Of a DNA stretch of 64,000 nucleotides, positions 55,122 through 63,926 are shown one piece after another. Positions within the stretch are counted from its first letter, which is position 1; each line of letters opens with the position of its first letter. This DNA is from an uncultured Desulfobacterales bacterium. Its GTDB lineage: Bacteria > Desulfobacterota > Desulfobacteria > Desulfobacterales > SpSt-501. The DNA lies in the NCBI GenBank assembly GCA_938048455.1, contig CALIUY010000005.1:1-64000 (forward strand), read 5' to 3'. Under the pieces are notes generated by a model. It did not search any database. It was given only the letters and a program-made list of their open reading frames with translations, and was not told the origin of the DNA. Both the position numbers and the translations under genes were made by a program.

Positions 55122-56791
55122 GGTTCCTCCTCGGGGAGCCGGCGGAGCGCAAGGCAGGCTTCGATCAGGCCGGCGGTCGAGGCGTCGTGCCGCCCGGGGG
55201 GGTGGGTTCCCTCCAGCTCGGGCAGGATGCGGCCGGCCAACGCCTTGCCGAGCTCGACCCCCCACTGGTCGAAGCTGAAGATGTTCCAGATCACCCCTTG
55301 GACGAAGATCTTGTGCTCGTACATCGCGATCAGCCGCCCCAGCATGCGCGGGGTGAGCTTGCGGAACAGGATCGTCGTGCTCGGGCGGTTGCCCTCGAAG
55401 ACCCGGTGCGGGGCGAGGCGGCGGATCTCCTCCTCCGGGGTTCCCGCGCGCCGGAGCTCTTCTTCGACCTCCGCGCGCGTTTTGCCGTTCATCAGGGCCT
55501 CGGTCTGGGCGAAGAAGTTCGCGAGCAGCATGTCGTGGTGCCGGCCGAGCGGGTAGTGGCTGACGGCGGGGGCGAGAAAATCGCAGGGGACCAGCCGGGT
55601 TCCCTGGTGCAAGAGCTGGAAGAAGGCATGCTGGCCGTTCGTTCCCGGCTCCCCCCAGAGGATCGGGCCGGTCGCGTAGGAGACGCGTCGCCCGTCGCGG
55701 TTCACGGATTTGCCGTTGCTCTCCATGTCGCCCTGCTGGAGATAGGCCGGGAAGCGGCGCATCGACTGGTCGTAGGGCAGGAGGGCGAGGGTCTCGGCGC
55801 CCAGGAAGTTCACGTACCAGACGCCCAGCAGGCCTAAGATCACGGGGAGATTCCGGGCGAGCGGCGTCTGTCGGAAATGGCGGTCCATCTCGTGCGCCCC
55901 GGTGAGCAATTCCTCGAAACGCGCGAAGCCCACCGCACAGGCGACGGGCAGCCCGATCGCCGACCAGACGGAGTAGCGCCCGCCGACCCAGTCCCAGAAG
56001 ACGAACATGTTCTCGGCGGCGATGCCGAAGTCGCGCACGCGGGGGGCGTTCGTCGAGACGGCGACGAAATGGCGCGCGACATGGGCGGGGTCGCCGGCCC
56101 GGGCGAGGAACCATTGCCGGGCGCTGAAGGCGTTCGCCATGGTCTCCTGAGTGGTGAAGGTTTTCGAGGCGATGATGAAGAGGGTGGTCTCCGGGGCGAG
56201 CCTCTCGAGGCTCTGGGCGAGGTGCGCTCCGTCCACGTTGGAGACGAAATGGACGGCCGGGCCGCCGCGGGCGTAGGGCCGCAGACACTCGCAGACCATG
56301 GCCGGTCCGAGATCCGAGCCCCCGATCCCGATGTTGACCACGTCACGGATCGCCTGCCCCGTGAACCCGCGCCAGGCTCCCGTGCGCACGGCCTCGGAGA
56401 ACCGCCGCATCTGCTCGAGGACGGCGTTCACCTCCGGCATGACGTTCCGGCCGTCGACGAAGACCGGCTCTCCGCTGCGGTTGCGGAGCGCGGTGTGCAG
56501 CACGGCGCGGTGTTCGGTTTCGTTGATCTTCTCGCCCTGGAAGAGGGCCTCGATCGCCCGCGGCAGCTCGCAGGCCTCGGCGAGCGCGAGCAGCCGGACC
56601 ATCGTTTCGTCGGTGATGCGGTTCTTCGAGTAGTCGACGAGGAGCTCGTCGCCGAAGCGCAGCGAGAAGCGGCGGAAGCGGTCGGGGTCTTCGGCGAAGA
56701 GCCGCCGCAGATGCAGCGGCCGGATCGCCTCCGCGTGCCGGAGAAGCTCGCTCCAGGCCCGGGTCCGGCTGGGGTCGATGTGCGGCAGCAT
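55118..56791 (-). CDS. pgi: Glucose-6-phosphate isomerase
   Basis: The 557-residue PGI has the signature [15 protein letters not shown], the active-site stretch [17 protein letters not shown] (with SIS domain), and the C-terminal [13 protein letters not shown]. Catalytic Glu and His lie in [11 protein letters not shown] and QLLHQGTRL. It interconverts glucose-6-P and fructose-6-P. AAGGAAG lies before the ATG. Its end overlaps the Fe-S subunit gene of the aldehyde oxidoreductase, an unusual pairing of sugar and aldehyde metabolism. Confidence 0.95.
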   Translation of the reverse strand: MLPHIDPSRTRAWSELLRHAEAIRPLHLRRLFAEDPDRFRRFSLRFGDELLVDYSKNRITDETMVRLLALAEACELPRAIEALFQGEKINETEHRAVLHTALRNRSGEPVFVDGRNVMPEVNAVLEQMRRFSEAVRTGAWRGFTGQAIRDVVNIGIGGSDLGPAMVCECLRPYARGGPAVHFVSNVDGAHLAQSLERLAPETTLFIIASKTFTTQETMANAFSARQWFLARAGDPAHVARHFVAVSTNAPRVRDFGIAAENMFVFWDWVGGRYSVWSAIGLPVACAVGFARFEELLTGAHEMDRHFRQTPLARNLPVILGLLGVWYVNFLGAETLALLPYDQSMRRFPAYLQQGDMESNGKSVNRDGRRVSYATGPILWGEPGTNGQHAFFQLLHQGTRLVPCDFLAPAVSHYPLGRHHDMLLANFFAQTEALMNGKTRAEVEEELRRAGTPEEEIRRLAPHRVFEGNRPSTTILFRKLTPRMLGRLIAMYEHKIFVQGVIWNIFSFDQWGVELGKALAGRILPELEGTHPPGRHDASTAGLIEACLALRRLPEEEP

Positions 56792-56815
56792 GGGAGACTT
56801 CCTTGCCTTTGCGGT

Positions 56816-58249
56816 TCAGGCGGCGTCGAGGTCGATGATTTCGAGCCGGTGGTTCCGCTGCGGGTAGCGGCGCGAGGGCCCCTCGGTCAGGAAGACGAAG
56901 CGCCCGTCGAATCCCTGCGCCGTGCGCAGCGCACGGCACCAGTCGCGCCAGCGCGCGGGGTGCTCGGGCTCATGGACCGGATACACGCCGTAGGAGAAGA
57001 GCAGGTCGCGGCAGGTCTTGCGGATCGAGCTGACCGCGGTGATCCAAACGGGCAGACGGAAGCGGGCGATGCCGCGCGCCGTGCGGCCGCTGTGGGTCGG
57101 AACGACGATCGTCCCCGGGGTGAGCCGCCGGACGGCGGCTTCGACGCTGGCCGCGATCAGTTCCCCGGGGTGGGGCGGCGCCCCTTGCGGCTTGCAGTCC
57201 GCCGGCGGGTCCGCGGGGGAGAGTACGTCGCGGTGGGCCTCGGTCGCGGCTGCGATGCGCCCGAGCATGGCGACCGCCTCCACCGGAAAGCGCCCCAGAG
57301 CCGACTCGCCGGAGAGCATCACGGCGTCGGTTCCGTCGAGAATGGCGTTGGCGACGTCGGTTGCCTCGGCGCGCGTGGGGATGCGGTGGTCGGTCATCGA
57401 TTCCAGCATCTGGGTGGCGGTGATCACGGGCTTGTCCAGGCGGTTGGCGAGGCGGATCAGGCGCTTTTGGGTGACGGCGATCTCCTCGATCGGGATTTCG
57501 ACGCCGAGGTCGCCGCGGGCGAGCATGATGCCGTCGGCGGCCTCGAGGATCGCCTCGATGCGCTTCAAGGCCCCGGCGCGTTCGATCTTGGCGACGATCA
57601 GAGGATCGTGGCCGAGTTCCCGTGCGGCCGCGCGCACGGCGTGCACGTCCTCGGGCCGGTCGACGAAGGATTGGCCCACGGCGTCCGCCCCGTGGCGCAA
57701 GGCGAACTCGAGGCAGCGCCGGTCGTGCTCCGTGAAGGCCCGCTGGCCGAGGTCGACGCCGGGAAGGTTCAGGCCTTTCCGCGAGCGCAGTTCCCCGCCC
57801 ACGATGACCCGGCAGACGACCTCGGAGCCCTCCACCCGTTCGACCTCGAGGGCGATGAAGCCGTCGGCGACAAAGATCCGGTCCCCGGGCCGCACGACCC
57901 GGGGAAGGGGCTCGAAGCCGACCGTGACGCGATCGGGGGTGCCGGTGACCGCCTCGGTGGTGAGGACGAATCGTTCCCCGGGCGTCAGGTTCACCGGCTC
58001 TTCGGCGAAGGCCCCGATGCGGATCTTGGGGCCGGGAAGATCGGCGAGCACGGCGACATCGCGGCCGGCCGCGTCCGCGGCTTGCCGGATGCGGGCGAAG
58101 GTCGCGGCGTGTGCGGCGAAGTCCCCGTGGGAAAAGTTGATCCGGGCGACGTTCATCCCGGCCTGGATCATGTGCCGGAGCACCTCCGGGTGATCGGAGG
58201 CCGGACCGACGGTGGCGACGATTTTGGTCTTGTGTGCGGGGTAAGCCAT
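56816..58249 (-). CDS. pyk: Pyruvate kinase
   Basis: The 477-residue enzyme has KTKIVATVGPAS and the substrate loop NFSHGD at the N-terminus. The metal/catalytic signature is IVAKIERAGALKRIEAIL, followed by GIMLARGDLGVEIP, PVITATQMLESM and DAVMLSGESALGRFP, and a C-terminal regulatory domain. It makes pyruvate and ATP from PEP. The Shine-Dalgarno GGAGG is 12 nt from the ATG; the interval contains the 12-bp palindrome AAACGGCCGTTT (58250-58261), which could affect initiation. Confidence 0.95.
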   Translation of the reverse strand: MAYPAHKTKIVATVGPASDHPEVLRHMIQAGMNVARINFSHGDFAAHAATFARIRQAADAAGRDVAVLADLPGPKIRIGAFAEEPVNLTPGERFVLTTEAVTGTPDRVTVGFEPLPRVVRPGDRIFVADGFIALEVERVEGSEVVCRVIVGGELRSRKGLNLPGVDLGQRAFTEHDRRCLEFALRHGADAVGQSFVDRPEDVHAVRAAARELGHDPLIVAKIERAGALKRIEAILEAADGIMLARGDLGVEIPIEEIAVTQKRLIRLANRLDKPVITATQMLESMTDHRIPTRAEATDVANAILDGTDAVMLSGESALGRFPVEAVAMLGRIAAATEAHRDVLSPADPPADCKPQGAPPHPGELIAASVEAAVRRLTPGTIVVPTHSGRTARGIARFRLPVWITAVSSIRKTCRDLLFSYGVYPVHEPEHPARWRDWCRALRTAQGFDGRFVFLTEGPSRRYPQRNHRLEIIDLDAA

Positions 58250-58261
58250 AAACGGCCGTTT
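58250..58261. promoter_or_regulatory. 12-bp perfect palindrome between Shine-Dalgarno and start codon of pyk
   Basis: AAACGGCCGTTT fills the gap between GGAGG and the pyruvate kinase ATG, and widens the usual spacing. In mRNA it could fold or dimerise, or in DNA bind a dimeric protein. Functional meaning is unproven. Confidence 0.25.
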
Positions 58262-58287
58262 CCTCCGGAGCGGTGAGCGCGGCCCGG

Positions 58288-60405
58288 TTATGCGGGAAGA
58301 TTCAGAAACTCCGTTACGCCCCGGCCGAAGCGGGCCCGGAAGGCCCGGTCGATTTTTTCCACGGGGTTGGCCCCGAGGAAACCGAGGAGCCCCTCGAGCT
58401 TGCGCCGGCGCTCCTGCGGGTCGGAGAGGTCCCGGAGGCCGGCCAGTTCGTCTTCGATCTCGAAGTAGCGCAGTTTGTCTTGGAGCGGCAGCTGCCAGAA
58501 GAGCAGGAAGCCGCGCTCGGGAAAGTCGATCCCGATCCGGCGGTAGGCGGCGAGCATGAAGCTCCTTTCCAGCCGCTCGCGCAGCCCGGCCAGATGCGCC
58601 CGCACGCGGGGCAGTTCCTCGGGGGAGCAGGGTTTGCTCAGGATCTCGAAGTACATCTTGATCTTGGGCTCGGTCCCCGAGGGGCGGACCGTGATGCGCA
58701 CGCCGTCGGTCTCGGGGGTGTCGGCGAGGTGGAAGACGACCACGTTGCGGGCCGCCGTGTCCGTCTCCGAAAGGTGAGGCTGCGGATCGCCCCGCCAGCG
58801 GTCGACGGTCTTCACGACCGCGAAATCGCCGAAGCGCTCGATCCGCTCGTTGCGGTAATGGTCCATCAGCGCGGCGATTTGCTCCATGCCTTTCGCCCCG
58901 AGAAGGCGGATTTCGGTCAGGTGGTTGTGGCCGCAGCCGTAGGTGCAATAGATCTCCTCGAGGGCGTCGCCGAGGGTGCGGCCGGAGGCCTGGAGTTCGG
59001 AAGCGTACTCCGCGAGCCAGACCGCGGCGCCGGCCGCATCCTTGTCGCGGGCATAGGTTCCGGTGAGGTAGCCGTGGCTTTCTTCGCAGCCGAACAGGAA
59101 ATCCTCCCCGCGCCCCGCCGCCTCCAGGCGGTTCATCTCGGCGGCGATGTACTTGAAGCCGACCAGCAGATCCCCGATGCAGCGGATTCCGTGGCGGGCG
59201 GCCATGCGGTCGATCAGGGAGGTGGTGACCTCGGTCTTGACGATCACCCGGTCGGAGGAGAGCCGCCCGCTTTTTTCGAGCGTGCCGATCGCGTAGCGCG
59301 CGAGCAGCAGGGCGATCTCGTTTCCGTTCAGGAAGACCCATTCCCCGCGGTGTCGCACCAGAACCCCGATGCGGTCGGCGTCGGGGTCGGTGCTGAGGAG
59401 AAGGTCGGCCCCGGCCTCCTCGGCGAGCGGCCGGGAGGTGTGGAAGGACTCGATCACCTCGGGGTTCGGGATCTGAAAAGTCACCCGCTCGAAGGCTCCG
59501 CTTGGGTTCGAGGTCGCCGGGCAGGGCGTCACCGTGAAGCCCAGGCGTCGCAGCACAGGAAGCACACTCGTCGTTCCCGTGCCGTGGAGGGGGGAGTAGA
59601 AGAGGCGCACCGTACGGGCCTTGGAGAGCGAAACCCGCCCGACCGCCTCGTGGAAGGCGCCATCGACCTCCTCGCCCAGAATCGTGACCCAGCCGCGGCG
59701 TTGCGCCTCCTCGAAGGGCAGGCGGCGGATCTCGCGCACCTTTCCGGTGACCTCGTCCACGAGGGCCTGGTCCTCGGGGGGGATGAGCTGGCCGCCGAAG
59801 GCGTCGTAGACCTTCTTGCCGTTGTCGGGGGGCAGGTTGTGGCTGGCGCTGAACATGTCGCCGGCGACCGCCCCCAGATGGCGGATGGCGAAGGAGAGCT
59901 CGGGGGTGCTCCGCGGCGCGTCGAAGAGCATCACGCGGATCCCGTTGGCCGCATACACCTCGGCCGCGGCGCGGGCGAGCGCCAGTCCGTCCAAGCCGCG
60001 GACGGGGTTGGGCAGATCCGCCGCGTAGAGGCCGCCCTCCTCGAAGCGCCGCACGTCGAAGGCCATCACCACCCCGCGCCGGCCGGCCTCCTCGCCGTGG
60101 TGGCGCAGCAGGTACTGGCTGTGCCCCTGGGCCGAGGCCTGGATCGTCCAGGGGTTGATGCGATTGGGCCCGATCCCGACCGGGCCCCGGCGTCCGCCGG
60201 TGCCGAAGGGAATGACCTGGTAGAAGGAGTCAAGCAGAAGGTCCCAGCGGCGGCCGGAAATCAGGTGGCGGATCTGGGGGACGTAGTCGGCGAAGGCGGG
60301 ATCCTCGAGCCACTGCTCGAGGTGGGCGAGCGCCCGGGCCTTGACCGCGTCGGAGACTTCCAGGGCGGCGAATCCCTCGCGGGTGCGTTGCAGCCAGGGG
60401 GTCAA
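58288..60405 (-). CDS. Phosphohexomutase (phosphoglucomutase/phosphomannomutase family) with C-terminal extension
   Basis: The 705-residue alpha-D-phosphohexomutase has an active-site Ser in FSASHNLPPDNG, Mg loop DPDADR, sugar-binding GCEESHGYLTG and phosphate loop RPSGTEPKIKMYF. It is longer than the usual 550-600 residues: about 95 helical residues follow the fourth domain (from SFMLAAYRRIGIDFPERG). It reads from a TTG with AAGGAG 9 nt upstream; the nearby ATG is out of frame. The likely reaction is glucose-1-P to glucose-6-P interconversion, fitting the neighbouring glycolytic genes. Confidence 0.9.
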   Translation of the reverse strand: MTPWLQRTREGFAALEVSDAVKARALAHLEQWLEDPAFADYVPQIRHLISGRRWDLLLDSFYQVIPFGTGGRRGPVGIGPNRINPWTIQASAQGHSQYLLRHHGEEAGRRGVVMAFDVRRFEEGGLYAADLPNPVRGLDGLALARAAAEVYAANGIRVMLFDAPRSTPELSFAIRHLGAVAGDMFSASHNLPPDNGKKVYDAFGGQLIPPEDQALVDEVTGKVREIRRLPFEEAQRRGWVTILGEEVDGAFHEAVGRVSLSKARTVRLFYSPLHGTGTTSVLPVLRRLGFTVTPCPATSNPSGAFERVTFQIPNPEVIESFHTSRPLAEEAGADLLLSTDPDADRIGVLVRHRGEWVFLNGNEIALLLARYAIGTLEKSGRLSSDRVIVKTEVTTSLIDRMAARHGIRCIGDLLVGFKYIAAEMNRLEAAGRGEDFLFGCEESHGYLTGTYARDKDAAGAAVWLAEYASELQASGRTLGDALEEIYCTYGCGHNHLTEIRLLGAKGMEQIAALMDHYRNERIERFGDFAVVKTVDRWRGDPQPHLSETDTAARNVVVFHLADTPETDGVRITVRPSGTEPKIKMYFEILSKPCSPEELPRVRAHLAGLRERLERSFMLAAYRRIGIDFPERGFLLFWQLPLQDKLRYFEIEDELAGLRDLSDPQERRRKLEGLLGFLGANPVEKIDRAFRARFGRGVTEFLNLPA

Positions 60406-60432
60406 AGCGGCATTCTCCTTGATGCGTCCGGA

Positions 60433-61191
60433 TCAGGAGCGGATCCGGGCTTGTTGGAGTTGGTCGGCCACCGCCTGGGCGGCCTTGCGGACCGCCTCGG
60501 GATCCCCGAGATAGCGGTGGCCGAGGGGCTTGAGGTCGGAATCGAGTTCGTAGACGAGCGGGATTCCGGTCGGGATGTTCAGCTCGAGAATGTCCCGGTC
60601 GGAGATGTTGTCCAGGTACTTGACGAGCGCCCGCAGGCTGTTGCCGTGGGCGGAGATGATGACCCGCTCTCCGCGCCGGACGGCCGGAGCGATCGTTGCG
60701 TGCCAGTAGGGCAGGAAGCGTTCGACGGTGTCCTTGAGACACTCGGTGAGCGGAAGCTCGGAGGGCGGAACCTGGCGGTAGCGCGGATCGCGGCCGGGGA
60801 AACGCGGGTCCTCGGGGGTGAGGGCGGGCGGCCGGACGTCGTAGCTGCGGCGCCAGAGCAACACCTGCTCCCTGCCGTGGCGCTCGGCGGTTTCGGCCTT
60901 GTTCAAGCCCTGCAGCGCCCCGTAGTGGCGCTCGTTCAACCGCCAGTTCAGCTCCACGGGAATCCACATGCGGTCCATCTCCTCGAGGACGAGCCAGAGC
61001 GTCTTGATCGCGCGGTTGAGGACCGAGGTGAAAGCGCGGTCGAAGTCAAAGCCCTCCCGGCGCAGCAGCCGCCCGGCGGCGATCGCCTCTTCGACGCCCT
61101 TTGCGGTCAGACCCACGTCGGTCCAGCCGGTGAAGCGGTTTTCACGGTTCCAGAGGCTTTCCCCGTGGCGCAGCAACACGACCGTGTACAT
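60433..61191 (-). CDS. gpmA: 2,3-bisphosphoglycerate-dependent phosphoglycerate mutase
   Basis: The 252-residue histidine phosphatase-fold enzyme has [20 protein letters not shown] with the phospho-His, [26 protein letters not shown] and the second catalytic His in [16 protein letters not shown]. It interconverts 3- and 2-phosphoglycerate. GGAGAAGG precedes the ATG at 61191; the longer frame up to 61314 overlaps the divergent promoter. First gene of the leftward glycolytic group. Confidence 0.95.
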   Translation of the reverse strand: MYTVVLLRHGESLWNRENRFTGWTDVGLTAKGVEEAIAAGRLLRREGFDFDRAFTSVLNRAIKTLWLVLEEMDRMWIPVELNWRLNERHYGALQGLNKAETAERHGREQVLLWRRSYDVRPPALTPEDPRFPGRDPRYRQVPPSELPLTECLKDTVERFLPYWHATIAPAVRRGERVIISAHGNSLRALVKYLDNISDRDILELNIPTGIPLVYELDSDLKPLGHRYLGDPEAVRKAAQAVADQLQQARIRS

Positions 61192-61246
61192 GGCCTTCTC
61201 CTCAAGGAAGGCGGGCGCAAGAAAACTGCGCCGCCGCGGCGCCGCG

Positions 61247-61274
61247 TTGACTTCCCGCCTTGCTGTGCTACGAT
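61247..61274 (+). promoter_or_regulatory. Sigma-70 promoter of the Mla operon
   Basis: TTGACT (61247-61252), a 16-nt spacer and TACGAT (61269-61274), each 5 of 6 to consensus. The start would be near 61281, about 78 nt before the chosen mlaE ATG. Confidence 0.65.
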
Positions 61275-61358
61275 GAATGCAGTCCATCTTACGGTTTTTT
61301 TCCTGTCCGCTCAAGAAAATCTTGGCTCCCTGCGGAGCACGGTCACGACGCCTTGCGA

Positions 61359-62204
61359 ATGGAACCCCGCCCTGACGCCGACGAAAGAGCCGATCCTCCC
61401 TCGGCGGGACCCCGCCGCCGTGAGCTTCCGGGAGTCTGCGCGCTGGGGCGTTTCGGGCTGAGACTGAACGCCTCGCTCGGTGCGCTCGCCCTCTTCTTTT
61501 TGCAGGCCCTCTGGCGGATGTTCCACTGGAGGCAGCTTCCGGAAATCCTCCAGCAGATCTATTTCATCGGCGCCAAGTCGGCGAGCATCGTCGCTCTGGT
61601 CGGTTTTTTCACGGGGATGGTGCTCGGGCTGCAGCTCGTTTACGTGATGAACAAATTCGGCGCCGTCGGCTTTCTGGGAACCGCGGTCGCCCTCGCGCTC
61701 ATCCGCGAGCTCGGCCCGGTGCTCACCGCGATCATGATCACCGCGCGGGCCGGGTCGGCCATGGCGGCCGAGATCGGCATCCAGCGCATCTCCGAGCAGA
61801 TCGACGCCCTGCAGACGATGCGGATCGATCCGCTCGGATTTCTCGTGAGCCCCCGGCTGGCCGCCGGCCTGGTGAGCTTTCCCATCCTCACCGCGATCTT
61901 CGATTTGATCGGCATCCTGGGCGGATACGTGAGCGGGGTGATCCTTCTCGGGGCGAATGCCGGCTCCTATCTGTACCGGATCGATGCCAGCGTCGACTGG
62001 GCCGATGTCCGGGGCGGCTTCCTCAAGGCGCTCGTTTTCGCCGCGATCGTGATCACGATCTCCTGTTTCCAGGGTTTTTTCACCCATCGGCGAACCGACA
62101 GCCACGGCTCGAAGAGTGTGAGCCTGTCGACGACTTCGGCGGTCGTGCTCTCCTGCGTGTGGATTCTGATCGCCGATTACGTCGTCACCTCTTTTTTGTT
62201 GTAA
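61359..62204 (+). CDS. mlaE: Lipid-transport ABC permease MlaE
   Basis: The 281-residue MlaE/YrbE-family permease has a membrane-proximal amphipathic N-terminal helix, about five further helices and signatures [37 protein letters not shown] and [17 protein letters not shown]. It moves phospholipids or sterol-like lipids between inner membrane and periplasmic MCE protein. The exact start is uncertain: the ATG at 61359 lacks a clear ribosome binding site, and about 40 N-terminal residues before the conserved helix are Pro/Arg-rich. Confidence 0.9.
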   Translation: MEPRPDADERADPPSAGPRRRELPGVCALGRFGLRLNASLGALALFFLQALWRMFHWRQLPEILQQIYFIGAKSASIVALVGFFTGMVLGLQLVYVMNKFGAVGFLGTAVALALIRELGPVLTAIMITARAGSAMAAEIGIQRISEQIDALQTMRIDPLGFLVSPRLAAGLVSFPILTAIFDLIGILGGYVSGVILLGANAGSYLYRIDASVDWADVRGGFLKALVFAAIVITISCFQGFFTHRRTDSHGSKSVSLSTTSAVVLSCVWILIADYVVTSFLL

Positions 62205-62219
62205 GCGGGGTCGGCCGGA

Positions 62220-63467
62220 ATGGAACGCGAGCCGCTGATCGAATTCCGCGACGTCGTCAAGCGCTTCGGCGAGCGCACGATCCTCGACGGGGTGAGCTTT
62301 CGGATCTACGAGGGCGAGGTGACGACGATCATCGGGTTGAGCGGCACGGGAAAAAGCGTCACCCTGAAGCACATCATCGGCCTGCTCCGGCCGGACGGGG
62401 GCGAGATCCACTACCGGGGCACGCCGCTCGGGCGGATGAACCGGGCGCAATGGGACGCCTACATCGGCCGTGTGAGCTACATGTTTCAGAACAATGCGCT
62501 CTTCGACGCGATGACGGTGTTCGAGAACGTGGCCTTGCCGCTCCGGCGCACGACCCGGCTTTCCCGCCGCGAAATCGAATCCCGCGTCATGAGCCGCATC
62601 GAGCAAACCGAACTCACCGAGGTCGCCCACAAGTATCCCTCGGAGATCTCCGGAGGCATGCAGAAGCGCACGGCGCTCGCGCGGGCGCTCGTGACCGATC
62701 CGCAGATCGTCCTCTTCGACGAGCCGACGACGGGCCAGGATCCCATCCGCAAGAACGCCATCCTGCAGATGATCGCCGAATACAAGCAGAAGGTGGGCTT
62801 CACCGCGGTGTTGATCAGCCACGAGATCCCCGACGTCTTCTTCATCTCCAATCGCGTCCTCGTTCTCTGGGACAAGCGGATCGTCTTCGAGGGAACCCCC
62901 GAGGAGATGGCTTCCTTCGACCACCCGTTCCGCGAAGAGATCCTGCGCAGCCTCGAGAGCCTTCAGGAGGGGATCACCGGCGTCTATTCCGCGCGGCACT
63001 TCAAGATGCGCTACCAGACGGAGTTCGGCCGCCACGGGAGCGAGGAGACGTATGCGCTGCTCGTCTTCTCCTTCGACAACTTCGACGAGATCGACCGCGA
63101 TGTGGGCCCGCGGGCGGCCCAGGAGACGCTGCGGGCGCTCGGCACCTATATCGGCAAACATTTCGGTGCCGTCGGCGGGTTCACCACGAGGCAGACGATC
63201 CGCGAGTTCGTCACCCTGTTGCCCTTTTCCGATCTCGAGGAGGCGCGGCGCATCCTCGAGCGCTTTGCGGCCGACTTCCAGGGCGAGGGGCTGCCGCAGC
63301 TGATCGCGGAGTTCCGCCGCGAAGTGCCCCCCGAGCGTTGCTTCGACTTCGCCATTTCGGTCGGGATGGCCCAAGGCAAACCGCTGATCGAGCTCGAATC
63401 GGTGATCGAGTTCGCCCGTTTCGACAAAAAACCCATCGCCGCCTTTTCGTGCGACCTGCGGAGGTGA
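62220..63467 (+). CDS. mlaF: Lipid-transport ABC ATPase MlaF fused to a degenerate GGDEF-like domain
   Basis: 415 residues, against about 270 for usual MlaF. The ATPase has Walker A GLSGTGKS (39-46), signature SGGMQ (144-148), Walker B IVLFDEPT (163-170) and H-loop His201. From about residue 278 there is a second domain whose order of motifs matches a GGDEF cyclase: FSFDNFDEIDRDVG in place of DxDxFKxxND, IREFVTLLPFSDLEEARRI where GGDEF and its following strand should be, and FDFAISVGMAQ for the vSxGva strand. The catalytic GGDEF itself is absent, so it may be a regulatory or dimerisation module. Confidence 0.88.
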   Translation: MEREPLIEFRDVVKRFGERTILDGVSFRIYEGEVTTIIGLSGTGKSVTLKHIIGLLRPDGGEIHYRGTPLGRMNRAQWDAYIGRVSYMFQNNALFDAMTVFENVALPLRRTTRLSRREIESRVMSRIEQTELTEVAHKYPSEISGGMQKRTALARALVTDPQIVLFDEPTTGQDPIRKNAILQMIAEYKQKVGFTAVLISHEIPDVFFISNRVLVLWDKRIVFEGTPEEMASFDHPFREEILRSLESLQEGITGVYSARHFKMRYQTEFGRHGSEETYALLVFSFDNFDEIDRDVGPRAAQETLRALGTYIGKHFGAVGGFTTRQTIREFVTLLPFSDLEEARRILERFAADFQGEGLPQLIAEFRREVPPERCFDFAISVGMAQGKPLIELESVIEFARFDKKPIAAFSCDLRR

Positions 63468-63473
63468 CCCGGC

Positions 63474-63926
63474 ATGCCGCGCTATTCCAAGGAATCCGTC
63501 GTGGGGCTCTTCATGCTGGCGGGGCTCGCCTGCATCGGCGTTCTTACCCTTCAGCTGGGCGATCTGGGGCTGTTCGCCGACGACACCTACCCGCTGACGG
63601 CGCAGTTCAACCGCGTGACCGGTCTGCGTCCGGGCAGTGCGGTGGTGATGCACGGTCTGGAAATCGGCCGCGTCGGACGGCTCACCCTCGATTCCGAGCA
63701 GCGCTTTGCGGTGGTCGAGCTCAAGATCCGCCGGGGGATCCGCGTCTACGACGACGCCATCGCCTCGATCCAGACCGAAGGGTTGATCGGCGACCGTTAC
63801 GTGAGCATCGACCCCGGCGGAAGCGGAACGTTGCTGGAGCCGGGCGAGCGCATTCTCGAAACCCAATCGCCGACGGAGATCATGGATCTCGTCGGCCGCT
63901 ACGCCTTTGGGGATGTGAAAAAATGA
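63474..63926 (+). CDS. mlaD: MlaD-family (MCE domain) periplasmic lipid-binding protein
   Basis: The 150-residue protein has one N-terminal membrane anchor (VVGLFMLAGLACIGVLTLQL) and one MCE domain: FNRVTGLRPGSAVVMHGLEIGRVGRL, then ASIQTEGLIGDRYVSIDPG with the ring-forming loop. It forms a hexameric ring on MlaFE and takes lipids across the periplasm. It starts 6 nt after mlaF; its stop overlaps the ATG of the next frame. Confidence 0.94.
   Translation: MPRYSKESVVGLFMLAGLACIGVLTLQLGDLGLFADDTYPLTAQFNRVTGLRPGSAVVMHGLEIGRVGRLTLDSEQRFAVVELKIRRGIRVYDDAIASIQTEGLIGDRYVSIDPGGSGTLLEPGERILETQSPTEIMDLVGRYAFGDVKK

Noticed and set aside
61311-63866. Leftward frame of 851 codons opposite the mla genes
   Set aside because: Antisense of mlaE, mlaF and mlaD; no domains.
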